DNA of 64,000 bases, taken from NCBI GenBank assembly GCA_016617855.1, contig JAECUM010096237.1:30048-94047 (forward strand). The letters are read 5' to 3'. This document shows positions 1 to 12,700 of the stretch, piece after piece. This DNA is from Megalonaias nervosa. Lineage: Eukaryota > Mollusca > Bivalvia > Unionida > Unionidae. A program made the translations under genes and the position numbers. Within the stretch, counting starts at the first letter, position 1. Each line of letters starts with the position of its first letter. The notes beneath the pieces were generated by a model. That model was given only the letters and a program-made list of their open reading frames with translations, was not told where the DNA came from and searched no databases.

Positions 1-728
1 TTCGTTTCTCTATTACAGTTGGTTCTGTACAATCATTTATGCTCATAAGGTGTTCACCAACAAATGTCCAAGTCCAAAAAATTTACCAATTCATAATGAA
101 AAACTGTTTTAGCAGCATGAAAATCAGTGATCTAAATAGACATGCAAACATGTCTAATAAATGTTTTTTGTCTATGTTAAGTGGTTTTCGTACCATCATG
201 CTAACAAAGAGAAAGCAGACTTTAAAAATTAAAAGATGTTTCAACTAGCAAGATGAATGCTCTGCCAACCCTTTTTTGTATAACACTGCAGTCAATTGTG
301 TATCAGAATCATACATAAACAAAAATTTAACCATCAAAATGCATGAAATTTAGGTAACACTGACCTACTTTTTGGTAGGGCAGTTTTATCACAGTGAGAC
401 AAACCTTCACAATTCTTAGGGTAACACTGGGATTTGGGGTAAAAAGGGGACAAGCAGGCAAAACTGATGCATCCAATAAGGAAAAGAAAAACAAAAAAGA
501 AACTCAAATTTTCACCCATTTGCTTATGTGAGGACCAAATGCCAATCCAAAACAATTTGTTGTACATGTTTATGCAACTGTTGATATAATAGTCTTTCTA
601 AATATACACATGAATTCATTTTGGAAATAACAAGAAAACTTTCTCTTCTACACCCATCCATAACGAGTTAACAGTATATGACCATTCCATGTTCATGGTG
701 GAGCAAAAAAATGAAAAGAATGCTGCAA

Positions 729-869
729 CGTCATGAAAATCTAAGATCATCTACATCACAACATATGCGTATAAACGTCATGAAAATCTAAGATCACCTA
801 CATCACAACATATGCGTATAAACGTCATGAAAATCTAAGATCACCTACATCACAACATATGCGTATAAA
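729..869. repeat. 47-bp tandem repeat, 3 copies
   Basis: Unit CGTCATGAAAATCTAAGATC-ACCTACATCACAACATATGC-GTATAAA at 729, 776 and 823; copies 2 and 3 are identical and copy 1 differs by one base (ATCATC/ATCACC). Confidence 0.95.
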
Positions 870-1162
870 CATATGTATCTACCTGAAACAATTTTTGTGC
901 CATTATGTTAATGATCTTCATGGTCATACAGATGGATGGACCGTGCACTTAAATTTACAAACTTTCTTTCTGACATGTGATTGGAGGTACACTGCATCAA
1001 ATTTATGAGCAATGTCCCACTATATACTGTTTTATGGTTGTGGGATGAAAAGCAAAATACAACACTCCCTCACTGTATCACCATTCATTATAATATTGTT
1101 TCTTTTATGGGGCAGGTTTGGTCATGGATCTAATATTCAAGAAGTGATAATAAAATTATATG

Positions 1163-1517
1163 TACCATATACTTCATTATAAGGTGGTCTCTGTTTAAGG
1201 TAGTCTCATTAACAGGTGGTCTCATTAACAGGTGATATAATCTGGATCCCAACAGTATTATGAGTGAGTATTATAACTGTTTAAAATCTGGAAACTGAAA
1301 TTAAATTGTATTCATGTTTAAGTCCAACTCCAAACTGCAAAGATCCATATCTGCCATCACATAAAGTGCAAGTAGATCTGGGTCTATACAGTTTGTAAGG
1401 AGTAATCAGTAGAACAAAAAACACAGATGCTAATCTGCCAGCACAACATTATGTAACTGCATATCAGTGACTACTTGTTAGCAATTGGGCTGGCCTTGTA
1501 AGCGAGTATATATGGTA
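1163..1517. mobile_element. TA-flanked MITE family, copy 1 (left end displaced)
   Basis: Interior from 1320 (AAGTCCAACTCCAAACTGC) to GCGAGTATATATGGTA at 1502-1517 matches the family. A plausible left terminus (TACCATATACTTCATTATAAG) sits at 1163, separated by about 155 bp containing a 17-18-bp tandem (AGGTGGTCTCATTAAC). Either the copy was split by that sequence or its left end is lost. Confidence 0.55.
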
Positions 1518-1949
1518 CTCATCTAAATGGAATCTTGCATAGCTTGAAGTACATGTGTAATATCTACATGACTTACAGGCTACAACACTAGTCTAATACA
1601 AAGGCAGTACATATCATATAAATGCAGACAAAACTGAATAATGTTTGGACCAGAGACAGTCAGCGGACCATGCTGTCTAGAGCAATTACAGACATCAAAT
1701 GTCATCTGACACTTGTGTTTTGGCAGTCCTTCAAGAATATTCAAAATATCTGTGGTTGTCTTTATGTTTTGCATAACATTTTAAAACAATTACAGAGATT
1801 AATGAATAATAAAATTACTGACAGTCTGATGTAATACTGATAAAAAGTATTAATGAAAAAAATATTCTAGCTGTCAATTTTATACCAGAATTCTGTTTTT
1901 AAATCTGAATGATTAGATATTACAAGAATAGAAGCAAACCAAAACGACT

Positions 1950-2256
1950 GCTACAGTGGCCTAGTGGTTAGAGTGTCCACCTTGGGTGTGGGAGGTCGTG
2001 GGTTTGAACCCTCGCTGAGTTATACCAAAGACTTATAAAAATGGTACTAACAGCTGCCTCGCTAGGTGCTCAGCATTAAGAGAGATTAGTCGGCCTGGTG
2101 TCAAGATAATGTGACTGGGTGGGACATCATGCTACATGTCTGCTGCATGTGATGCCCCAGTGCTAGACATCACTATAAACTGCCACACTGCAGACATCGT
2201 AGCGATATGACTGAAAAATTGTTCAAGCCATATTAAAAATCCAAATCACACACACG
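1950..2256 (+). mobile_element. SINE family A, full-length copy with tRNA-like head and (CA)n tail
   Basis: The tRNA-like 5' part has an A-box-like TGGCCTAGTGGTTAGAG (about 1957) and a B-box-like GGTTTGAACC (2001-2010), the two parts of an internal RNA polymerase III promoter. The body (ACTAACAGCTGCCTCGCTAG; GGGACATCATGCTACATG) is shared with copies at 4.5, 17.5 and 45.9 kb. It ends in AATCACACACACG, a short CA tail. No coding. Confidence 0.82.
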
Positions 2257-2711
2257 AACCAAAATAAGGATATAATGTAAAAGAAACAAGTTCTTTTGAG
2301 ACATGTGCAATGTAAAAGGAAAAAGGTACCAGAGGTTAAATAATTACTCATGGTAATTGAATAAGCCAAGTTTTTGACAGATGCAAAACATTAAAGAAAT
2401 AAAATTACTGGAGATCATCAAAACAAGTAATTATCGTATTAAAGCAGAGTTAATTTTAGGTTATGCCATGGCACCCTTCAATCATTTTTTCATCTTTGGC
2501 AAAGAAACCTGTCTTTATGGCACCCAATGGGTGCAGTGTATCAAAAACAAGACCACTGGAAACAAAGAAAATAGATTACAGTTGATTTTTGAGTGACTGA
2601 ATCAAGCGCATATTGACTTACTGATGACTTACGCATAATGACTTACTGATTAGAATCCATTTATTAAAGGGAAAGCTTAAGACTGATCAATTTCATTGGC
2701 TGACTCTGCCT

Positions 2712-2839
<128 letters not shown>

Positions 2840-3208
2840 TTAAACAAAAAGCTTAATAAAAACCTATCAATTTCACTGGCTGACAGAAAGGTCTTACTAA
2901 TTTTGATTATAAAAAATGAGAAAAACATGGTTGATGATCATGGATAGCAGAAACACCGATGCATTTATTTCCAAAGAAGCTACCGGAAGGAAAAATATAG
3001 ACTCCAAAAGTCCCAAATAAATTCTAGATGGAGATTGTTAAGCACAAGAATTGAAACCACTGAAACCATTGTCTGGAAGGCTCACTGCAAGGCAGGTTGG
3101 TAATGATACATGTTAGACTTTTCTTGAATAAACAAGAAACAGGTAAGGACATTTGTGACCTCCTGATTTTTTTAATACATCAGAAGAAAGTCTCATTCAA
3201 ATGATCTC

Positions 3209-3400
3209 ATGTATATACTTGCTTAAGTTTCCAACTGCAAACAAATAAACTGATCTGTCATTGCATAATGCACCAATACATCAGCATCTATGTTCTTTCA
3301 CTGATTACGAACTGCATAGACCCAGATCTGCTGGCACATTACAGATCTGGATCTATGCAATCAACAGTTGGATCCGACTTGTACGTGCATATACATGGTA
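3209..3400. mobile_element. TA-flanked MITE family, copy 2
   Basis: Left end GTATATACTTGCTTAAG, right end CATATACATGGTA, with the shared interior blocks CTGATCTGTCATTGCATAATG and CCCAGATCTGCTGGCACATT. Left end slightly truncated. Confidence 0.7.
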
Positions 3401-4037
3401 AACAAACTTAAAACTAGCTAACTGAAGGACAGAGTACGATGAAGGATTCAAATGATGGACAACAGACAATAGACCATCCCATAAGATCTTCTAGTCTATA
3501 ACCAGTAGAGCTAAGATACTAAGCAAACTATGAACAAATTCATCTACAACTGATTTCTTTGTTATTTTTGTCTTGTCAATACATTTTTAAATGAAAAGGT
3601 TTATCAGATGTTTCCCAACAAGCCAATTTGCAGTCTTTAAAATCCTATGTATCAGGCAACATATCAAAAACCACACTAGTTTAATTTGTCAAAGAACACA
3701 TCCTTGTCACTTTCAGAGTTGGTGTAAAATGCTAGCTACACAAGCATGTTAAACCATAGATAACCTTTTGTCTAAAGTGAAACCATGCCTGTTTTAGCCT
3801 AAATGCCTATACTGTGTAAGAACTGCAACACAGTATATCCATATTTTACCATATGCAGGTCCTTCAAGAGCTCTATCTAAACTTCCATTACAGTACAAGT
3901 ACAAAATCAGTAAAGAACGTTCAATTCTAATATATGACATTAAACTCAGATCTCTGTTTCATCCAAATTTTACAATTATCTGCTATATTTGACATAATAT
4001 CCACACATTCCTTAACAAGCACACACACACCCCTCTT

Positions 4038-4378
4038 TTGAGGAAGTCATGTAGCTCTGTTGGTAAAGCATTGGACTCATAATCCAAAGGTCGTGGGTTT
4101 GATACACAACCAGGCCATTCTAGACGGCCTGATTCAGTGTATCCATGGAAAAGGCACTTAACTCCCATCTCCTCTGCATGATATAGCCAATAATGTGCTG
4201 GGCTGAGTGGTCACCTTTACAGATCATTGACATCTCATCTTTGTCCACATGGGTTCAAATATCAGGCTCAGTAACATCATATGTGAGAAATTTTGTTAGT
4301 AGCTAGTTCTTTGGTGGTTCTTCCCAGGGTTTTCTCAGTTCTTCCTCCACCAAATATACTTGCCATTTACAGCCTATC

Positions 4379-4381
<3 letters not shown>
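4038..4381 (+). mobile_element. SINE family B with tRNA-Met-like head
   Basis: The head GTAGCTCTGTTGGTAAAGCA...CTCATAATCC...GTCGTGGGTTTGATAC resembles an elongator tRNA-Met, with a CAT anticodon-loop motif, A-box and B-box. The body contains GTTCTTCCCAGGGTTTTCTC and TTCTTCCTCCACCA, shared with copies at 11.5, 45.3 and 59.7 kb. It abuts the (TG)n tract at 4382, meeting the minus-strand family A SINE tail to tail. Confidence 0.78.

Positions 4382-4473
<92 letters not shown>
4382..4473. repeat. (TG)46 microsatellite between two SINE tails
   Basis: Uninterrupted (TG)n. It lies exactly between the plus-strand family B SINE (ends 4381) and the minus-strand family A SINE (starts 4474), whose own tail is (CA)n. 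Confidence 0.97.
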
Positions 4474-4474
<1 letters not shown>

Positions 4475-4754
4475 TTTTGATTTTTAATGTAGCTTTAAAA
4501 AATTTTCAGTCATATGCAGTGTGGCAGTTTATAGTGATGTCTAGCACTGGGGCATCATGCAGCAGACATGTAGCATGATGTCCCACCCAGTCACATTATC
4601 CTGACACCTGCCGACCAGTCCTAACACTATCCTCTCAATGCTAAGCGCCTAGCGAGGCAACTGTTAGTACCATTTTTATAAGTCTTTAATCAGCCGGGTT
4701 TGAACTCGCAACCTCCTGCATCTAAGCCAGATGCTCTAACCACTAGCCACTGGA
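4474..4754 (-). mobile_element. SINE family A, minus-strand copy whose tail is a long (CA)n
   Basis: Reverse complement of the copy at 1.95 kb over the whole body, with the tRNA-like head at 4690-4754 (AGCCGGGTTTGAACTCGC; TCTAACCACTAGCCACTGG). Its 3' tail runs straight into the (TG)46 tract at 4382-4473. Confidence 0.82.
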
Positions 4755-5240
4755 AAGGTCAAGCATGAACATTAAATCATGGTTATACTCAAAAATTTTA
4801 AAAACTGTACAAAACATGCACCTCAGCAAACAACAAAACTGAATTTGGAACCTGGGTAATACATGTACATGCAAAATGTTATCATTAAACACGATTTTAA
4901 GGATCATGTCTATTCTAAATTTCAAAAATGTATCAAATTTCAAGTTCAAATTTCAGAATATTAAAGTTTCTGAATAGGAATTGTACAGAACACTTAGAAA
5001 TGTTATAATGTAAATATACAGATGTACGCTTTCTTTAGTTACACTTTTGAACATTTTCCCTTTCCAACTGTATTAATGAAAGCTCTTAGTGGATGAAATG
5101 GTTAATAATGTAAATGATCATTTGTTACTGCACTAACTTGTAAAGATGATAGCAAGTAAAACTGAGGTAAAAAAGCAAAGCATACTATATACACATATAC
5201 ATAAAAGAAATATCTGCTGTTTCATGTTATATACACCATA

Positions 5241-6615
5241 GCACATGACAATGGGTTACAGTTAATGGATTATGGGCACATGCACATGACAGAAGGTAGT
5301 TAATGGATTATGGGCACATACATATGACAAGGTAGTTAATGGGTTATTGGCACATACACATGACAAAGTAGTTAATGGGTTATGGGCACATACACATGAT
5401 AAAGGATTACAGTTAATGGATTATGGGCACATACACATGACAGAGGGTATTTAATGGGTTATAGGCACATGCACATGACAGTGGGTAGTTAATGGGCTAT
5501 GGGCACATACAAATGACAGGGTAGTGAATGTGTTATGAGCACATATACATGACAGTGGGAAGTTAATGGGTTATAGGCACACACACATGACAAAGGGTAG
5601 TTAATGGGTTATGGGCACATACACATGACAAAGGGTTGCAGTTAATGGATTATGGGCACATACACATGACAAAGCATAGTTAATGGGTTATGGGCACATA
5701 CAAATGACAAAGGGTAGTTAATGGGTTATTGGCACATACACATGACAAAGGGTTGCAGTTAATGGGTTATGGGCACATACACATGACAAAGGGTAGTTAA
5801 TGGGTTATGGGCACATACAAATGACAGGGTAGTTAATGGGTTATGGGCACATACACATGACAAAGGGTAGTTAATGGGTTATAGGCACATACACATGACA
5901 GAGGGTATTTAATGGGTTATTGGCATATACATATGAAAAAGGGTTGCAGTTAATGGGTTATGGGCACATATACATGACAAAGGGTAGTTAATGGGCTATG
6001 GGCACATACAAATGACAGTGGGCAGTTAATGGGTTTTGGGCACATACACATGACAAAGGGTGGTTAATGGGTTATAGGCACACACACATGATAGAGGGTA
6101 TTTAATGGGTTATGAGCACATACACATGACAGAGGGTAGTTAATGTGTTATGAGCACATATACATGACAGAAAGAAGTTAATAGGTTATAGGCACACACA
6201 CATGACAAAGGTTAGTTAATGGGTTATGGGCACATACACACATGACAAAGAGTTGCAGTTAATGGGTTATGGGCACATACACATGACAAAGGTAGTTAAT
6301 GGGTTATGGGCACATGCACATGACGGTATTTAATAGGTTATAGGCACATACACATGACAGGGTAGATGAATTATGGGCACATGAACATGACAGAGGGTAG
6401 TTAATGGGTAATGGGCACATACACATGACAGAAGGTAGTTAATGGATTATAGGCACATACAAATGACAGGGGGTAGTTAATGGGTTATGGTCACATACAA
6501 ATGACAGGATAGTTAATGGGTTATGGGCACATATACATGACAGAGGGAAGTTAATGGGTTATAGGCACACACATGACAGAGGGTAGTTAATGGGTTATGA
6601 GCACATACACACAAC
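5241..6615. repeat. 38-bp minisatellite, about 36 units
   Basis: Unit GGTAGTTAATGGGTTATGGG-CACATACACATGACAAAG, 38 bp, with length variants (GGGTTGCAGTTAATGG adds about 4 bp). Moderate divergence between units. Ends at GAGCACATACACACAAC. Confidence 0.93.
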
Positions 6616-9600
6616 AAAATTGGAAGCAGCAAATTTTAGTGCCAAAGGTAAAATTACAAGAGCTCAATATCGTGAAGCAAGATACAAACAATTATAAGAA
6701 CAATGAAAGTAAAATATGTGCAGGAGTGGAAAAGCTCTGGTACATTTTTGTTATTTGAAAATGCATTCGAGTAAAAACACAAAGACATGCACACAAGCAC
6801 AGATACTGTGCCAGTAAATGAAACATACAGAACTACTGATGCACAGATCTTTAGGAGGTAGAACAATAATAAAGCATCACAAACTAAAATGAAAACACAT
6901 TTTAAGTGGGAGTATTAAATAACATTTGCAGAATTTATTCTTTGAACATAAGAAAAGGTACAAGAGAACAAAATTGCTTTCAAATATGGAAACCTGTGTT
7001 GTATTTATCGATAATGATAGTGGCAATAACAGGATGACTACTATTTCATGGTTCTATTATGTGTCACTAACAAAAGGTATCCTGTTCCAGTAAGAAGATA
7101 GGCAACTGACATCCTCAAGTTCATATAAACATGGAAACTGTGCAATCTAGCCCCCTAGTATTTTTATTCCTTGCAAATGTGGCACCAAAAAATGGATTTA
7201 CTCTTGCCTCTTTATCATTGATATTTAGCCACTGAGTATTCTGGCCACCTGACCATCCAGCCCAAAATGTTGGTCCCTCAGTTGACTCATTTGTACATTA
7301 GTTGTACCACAAATACATCTATTACAAGCAGACTACAGCCATTTTATCTTAACATTAAGATCATTCTGTACATTGTAGTTGATATCTGTGATGTATAAGT
7401 GGGCTTGACACAACATTTCTCATCAGAAACATCTGTGTTATTGTGAAATCTGCAAAAACAACAGAAAGTTGTAAAAAAAATTACTCAACTTAACACTGTT
7501 GGATTGACAAGGGATGATGTCATGAGACCATGAACATTTCAACTGGCCAACAAAAACTTTGTACTTGGATGTAACTAGGACACAAAAATGCCATCTAAAA
7601 AATTTAACAGTAATAAATCTATAAAACTGCAAACAAAGAGGATGTGAAAATTTATGTCAAATTCATTGTTTCAAATCGATTGATCATTCACTTGGATAGC
7701 CATCTAATGTATTTCACAATCATCATGAATAGCAAATCTCAATGATGTCCTGCATTCCATATTTTGTTCAACCCAAAAATATTTTTTCTTACAAAATACA
7801 TACAAGGAACTATCTCCTTTCATACAAATATCTATAACCCATTAACAGGTGTTTTATAATTATGCAAAATGGACAAGTTATAATAACTTTTAAATGATTT
7901 TTTTAAAGTGAGTCTAAGACAAATTTTTTTACATCAGATTCTGTACCACATAGGTCCAACATTTACTGACTCTTGGCCTGTTCAAATGTAGGTGCTGAAA
8001 GAGTTAGCATATCAACTTCAAAAAAATTGACTAGACTGGTTCTGCCCACATAGCACAAATCTAAATTCATCAAACCATACCAGATCTACATTTACACAGT
8101 CACATGCACTATCAGTAACAGACAATTAATCTTGGGGGTGGGGAGCTCTAGGATTTCTTTCCAACTATTTTTCTTTTAAATACTTTTATCTCAAGATAAT
8201 TTAGTTTTTCCAAAGAGGTACAAGGACTCATTATGCATTTTCTCTTGGGACTTGAGAAAGAATGATGAGTCTAAAGTTTGTGGTTGATAATTTAATAACG
8301 GAATATTTCCACAATAATTATGTACACAAGTTTCTTTTATATTAGCACAACAACAAAAAAAAAAGAATAGCATCACTTAATCGATCTATTTGGAAATTAA
8401 TACCTTGGAAAAGTTAGCCTTCGTAGGACAACAACAATCAGGTTTTAGTAAGTTGAGGAGAACATATCACATCCAGGTTGGAAAACAAGGGATTTTTAAG
8501 TTGCATTGCAAGCACTAAGTTGGTTCTTCATATAGTTATCATTTATTTGGACAATTATTTATCCAGACAAATGTTTCCAATAAAGTCTGGTCAAACAATG
8601 TCTGACTGCAGTTTAACAGATTTAAAAAAATAAAACAAAAGCAGTCAGGAATGCATCTGGAGATCTGCGATGAACAATGGATATCTAAATGCAAAAGAAC
8701 TGCTTGTATCTAAACAATTCACTTTAAATCTAAACTCTGATTTAAATTCAGTATTTAAAATCTATCCATCATTATGGAATGTTCCTTTTTAAAAGCACAT
8801 TGGTTCTTCTCTTTGGAGATCCGTTTTCTCAACAGTCCATCTGAGGACAAGACGACACCTAATCTAGAACAACCATTGGATGTTTACAAATTTCTACTCC
8901 TATTGAAGTGGGAAGTGGTCGTACTACTCTTCATGCACAGATATAGGCTCTTATGATGAGTGGATTGCTGGGATATTTTTGCCTCAAATTTAAATTGCAG
9001 AAGCAAAAAGATAACAAAAGAACAAACAAAATGTTGATGGTCCATCCCAATGAAAGAAGCATGGAGCCCTACAGTCCCCAGAAATGAGCTGGACCTTGGC
9101 TGAATTCCTCCCTGGGGTAATTCCATCATATACTTAGTTCTCCTGTTGAAACCCTGCTGTCCTGTCATTGCTAATGACAATGTAAACCACTACTTATTGG
9201 GAGTCATCAATCGTGTACTGAATAATGTCCTGCCTATCTTTGTATGGAACAGCAATTTACATACACTAACACAAACTTTTAAACTATTTCTATAGAAAAT
9301 TCAAGGAAGATGTCATTTGTTAAAGGATAAGCAGGTGATGGATGGCTAGGAACATAACACTGAATAACATATTATCACTTAGCCTAATTTGATCAGATAC
9401 TGTAGTTACCAAACAATAATCTATACTTTTCTACTTAAAAACCTACATACTAACCTGAAAACTCATATTTCATTTCATTAATTCAATGTGTAAGTAACCC
9501 AAGATCAGCAGACCTTCAATGCTGAAGTCTTCCCCTCCCCATCTCCATTCCCTGCCCCTTCTCCCCATCCCTCCATTTGTAACCATGCAGAACAGTTTTC

Positions 9601-10392
9601 CTTCTATCCATAACTGAACAATTACAGGGCTGAAAAACTACTGTTTTTGTCAAATGACCAAGCCTAGCTAAATGTATGCATATAGAGCTGTCCAATATCT
9701 GATATGTGAAAATAACTTTAAGAGCTTTGGAAATACATTATGAAAATGAAAAAACCTGGACAGTATCTGTGAAGCTGTCCAAAAAGAAATTTTCTTTTTG
9801 TCTGGTTAGAGCATTTTTTAAGGGTTAAGACATCCATTTATCCCCCCATACACTTGTGTTTGTATGTAAAGGCATGTGTACCATTCACCAGTCCTTAAAA
9901 TGTTCTTGTTCCTTATGACAGAAATGGTTTGATAATGTAAAACAACATTGTAATATTTCATTTAAATTCAATACAGTCAGTTTGAGAGCCCATGTCATTA
10001 TGCCATTTAAGCAATTTACTTTTGTATGATGCATGCCAAATTGTCTATGTAAGACCCAAATTAGATCATACTTGTATCTCCCCTACTAAAGCTTTCCTAT
10101 CCAAACCTATCGATTGTCAATTTCCTCCCATATATGTCCCAAAAATATTTAAACCCTATAAAATTTATGTCCATTTTATAACCCTTCTGTTTGTTCAAAT
10201 TCTCCACTTCTCTGCCTGCAGTGATTTTATTGTACCAAAGAACCTTTACTCACTTCACTTTCATTTATAACTGTGTACCATGTATGTACCATACTGAGAC
10301 CACTTTCTGACCATTTGACTCCCGATCTGACCAATAAGAATGCTGCATTTGTACAATGGAGTAAGATTTCCAAGTGTGGAGTAACAATTTAT
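6616..10392. other. No feature recognised
   Basis: Ordinary AT-rich intron sequence; only short spurious reading frames and A/T runs. A pyrimidine-rich stretch lies at 9530-9570. Confidence 0.6.
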
Positions 10393-10608
10393 TACCATAT
10401 GTACTCACTTGTAAGTCAAATTGCAAACAAAAAACATCCTGATCTGCTGTAGCATAATGCCCCTACAGATCAGGGTCTATGCTGTTAGTTCTACTAATTA
10501 CTCCTAATGAACTGCATGGACCCAGATCTGCTGGTGCATTTTGCAAATGTAAAGCTGGCTCTGTGCTGTTTGCAGTTGGAATAATCTTATAAGCAAGTAT
10601 ATATGGCA
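10393..10608. mobile_element. TA-flanked MITE family, copy 3
   Basis: TA-CCATATGTACTCACTTG at the left and CTTATAAGCAAGTATATATG at the right form terminal inverted repeats. Interior carries ATCCTGATCTGCTG...CAGATCAGGGTCTATGCTG, an internal palindrome shared by the family. Confidence 0.8.
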
Positions 10609-10654
10609 CTGGAAAAGTTCAGTATAGTTTTACAAATGAGGGACCAGGGGTTTG

Positions 10655-10822
10655 ATTGGTTTGGCATTTTATGGCACAGCAAGATATATACAGAAATTAG
10701 ATTGAAGTGTCCTGCTCAGGGATGCACCACGGCAGCCAACCCAGGCTGATCCAAAGAAAGGATTCAAACCTGCACCATTTCTGTCACAAGTCTGGCATGT
10801 TAACCACTGAGTCACCGTAACT
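10655..10822 (-). mobile_element. SINE family C copy
   Basis: The minus strand reads a tRNA-like head (CGGTGACTCAGTGGTTAAC; GGTTTGAATCC) then the body CAGCCTGGGTTGGCTGCCG and TGCATCCCTGAGCAGGAC. Older and more diverged than the copy at 42.5 kb. Confidence 0.68.
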
Positions 10823-11474
10823 CATAATGGTTAGAAAAATGAAATAGCCAATTCCACAAGATTTTATTCAGAAATTATTTCCAATCAATAAATTTTCTTG
10901 TATACTTGTATAGGTTAATAAGGTGCTACAACAAAAAATTATAATAAGTATAAAAAAATTTTTAAAAAATTTGCTGAAATAATAAGTTCATATGTATTGG
11001 AAGTCAAAAACAAAGAAACTCTGAATTTTACCATAATACTGACTGACATCAACACTGTTAATGGGACAATATTTTCCCACAATCAATCTTTTTGAAATAT
11101 TTCAATAACTTATCTTGAGAGTTGTAAAAATAGAGGTTTGGTTGATTCTTGGGAACATTAGATTATCCTGATCCAATTTTGGCTTTTATTTAATCCATTC
11201 TGAAAACTGTTTATGCCACAGATTTTTATTGTGCCCACATAACACTCTGGATCAGAATATCAGACAATTGTGGAGACAAGCAAAAACATCTACAGTTGTG
11301 ATAATTATTTTATTTGGTTAGAGCTAAGCTAGTCTTGGTTCAATTTTCAGGTATGTCACTAACTGGTAACAGGTATGTCACTGACTGGCAACATTTATTT
11401 ATTACCAAGTTGTTCTGTAATATGTTTTGGGGTGGGGGTGGGGGTAAAGAGTGATCTAAAGCCTCTTCTTTACC

Positions 11475-11628
11475 AATCAATGCCATCTCACCTGTCCAAA
11501 TGAGTTTAAGTCTTGGGCTTGGCCTATGTGGGTTTGAGAGAAAACTTGCCAGTAGCTTCCTGTGGATTGGTTGTTCTTCTCAGGGTTTTCCTACTTCTTT
11601 CTGGACCAGATATACCTGTCACAACTAC
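11475..11628 (+). mobile_element. SINE family B, 3' part
   Basis: Matches the body: CTTGCCAGTAGCTTCCTGTGG, GGTTGTTCTTCTCAGGGTTT, CTACTTCTTTCTGGACCAGA. The tRNA-like head is missing or unrecognisable. Confidence 0.65.
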
Positions 11629-12482
11629 TCCAACACATAATGTAGTAGTTGGGTAGACCTATATAAGAGCTTGTACAGCCTCTATGAGAGTGCTGAACAT
11701 TACTGAGATCAGATAAGCTGTGGACAGAATGTAGTGGGTTGATGAATTGCCCTTCACACAATGTGAGAGCTGGCCCTGAGAGAAATGATTTATGTGCCAA
11801 GTGATAAAGGACAAATACCATGTGTAATGGTTTGCAAGAGGAACCCATCAGAGGATGTCAAAGACCTATATCTATAAGTTCCATAGTGAACCATTTAATA
11901 TGGGTCTATATTATGTGATTTATTCTAGACTTCAAGTATAAAAAAGAATAGACTGTGGAAGAATTGCAGGTTCTAAAATGGCATATAACATTTTAGGAGT
12001 CTACAAGTTAGAGTAGTCACACCATTCAGCATACAGAGTACTGAGAGACAATCAACAGTGTCCAAGTGACAAATTGGAAATGTCCATGCAGGCACAGGTG
12101 GAATGTCCACCTAACAAACCACAGAACAAAGGTCACAACTAAGTGACTGAACTACAAAACCATTGTCCCCAGAAATATGCCCCCCCCCCCACCTTGCTCC
12201 TAACACAAATATGTGAAAGCAAAACATTTCATGGTTTTATACAAGACACAATAAAACCATTTTACATTCATAGCTTTGACAGCAGAATGGTGGTGCTGTT
12301 GCACTGCAAATCTCAACCCCAAGGTTTACGTCCTATTTTGTCAAATGCAAGAAGTTAATGACAGCCAATCATCAAGCATTTCTTTAAGTGTAAATACCTA
12401 GGTGTGTACATTCCATCAAAGCTTTTATGTGTAATAAAATGTTGGGATGCTGAGGCACCTGATATGAGCCCTTTTGTATACT

Positions 12483-12700
12483 TACCATATATACTCACTT
12501 ATAAGTCAAGACAAACTGCAAACAACAAAGATCCTGATCTGACATAGCATAATGTGCCTGCAAACCAGTGTATATACTGTTTGTTTTACTGATTAGTCCT
12601 AACAAACTGCACTGACCCAGATCTTCTGGTGCATCATGCAACAGATCTGGGTCTGTGCAGTTTGCAGTTGAACTGGACTTATGAACAAATATATATGGTA
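12483..12700. mobile_element. TA-flanked MITE family, copy 4 (best preserved)
   Basis: TA-CCATATATACTCACTTAT at 12483 and AAATATATATGG-TA ending 12700 give both TA duplications and terminal inverted repeats of about 22 bp with few mismatches. About 218 bp, non-coding. TA duplications and short inverted repeats point to Tc1/mariner-type mobilisation, by inference. Confidence 0.85.

Noticed and set aside
1950..2015. Functional tRNA gene
   Set aside because: Same reasoning: B-box-bearing SINE A head with other copies in the window.
4038..4110. Functional tRNA-Met gene
   Set aside because: The A and B boxes and CAT loop are recognisable, but stems are imperfect and the sequence runs into a SINE body shared with other copies, so it is a SINE head.
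4221..4250. Possible cadherin D-V-N-D linker on the minus strand
   Set aside because: GATGTCAATGATCTG is followed at once by a stop and lies inside a SINE B body that recurs elsewhere.
8884..9180. 98-codon minus-strand frame as an exon
   Set aside because: No recognisable domain, no splice context, and a second frame overlaps on the other strand; consistent with chance.
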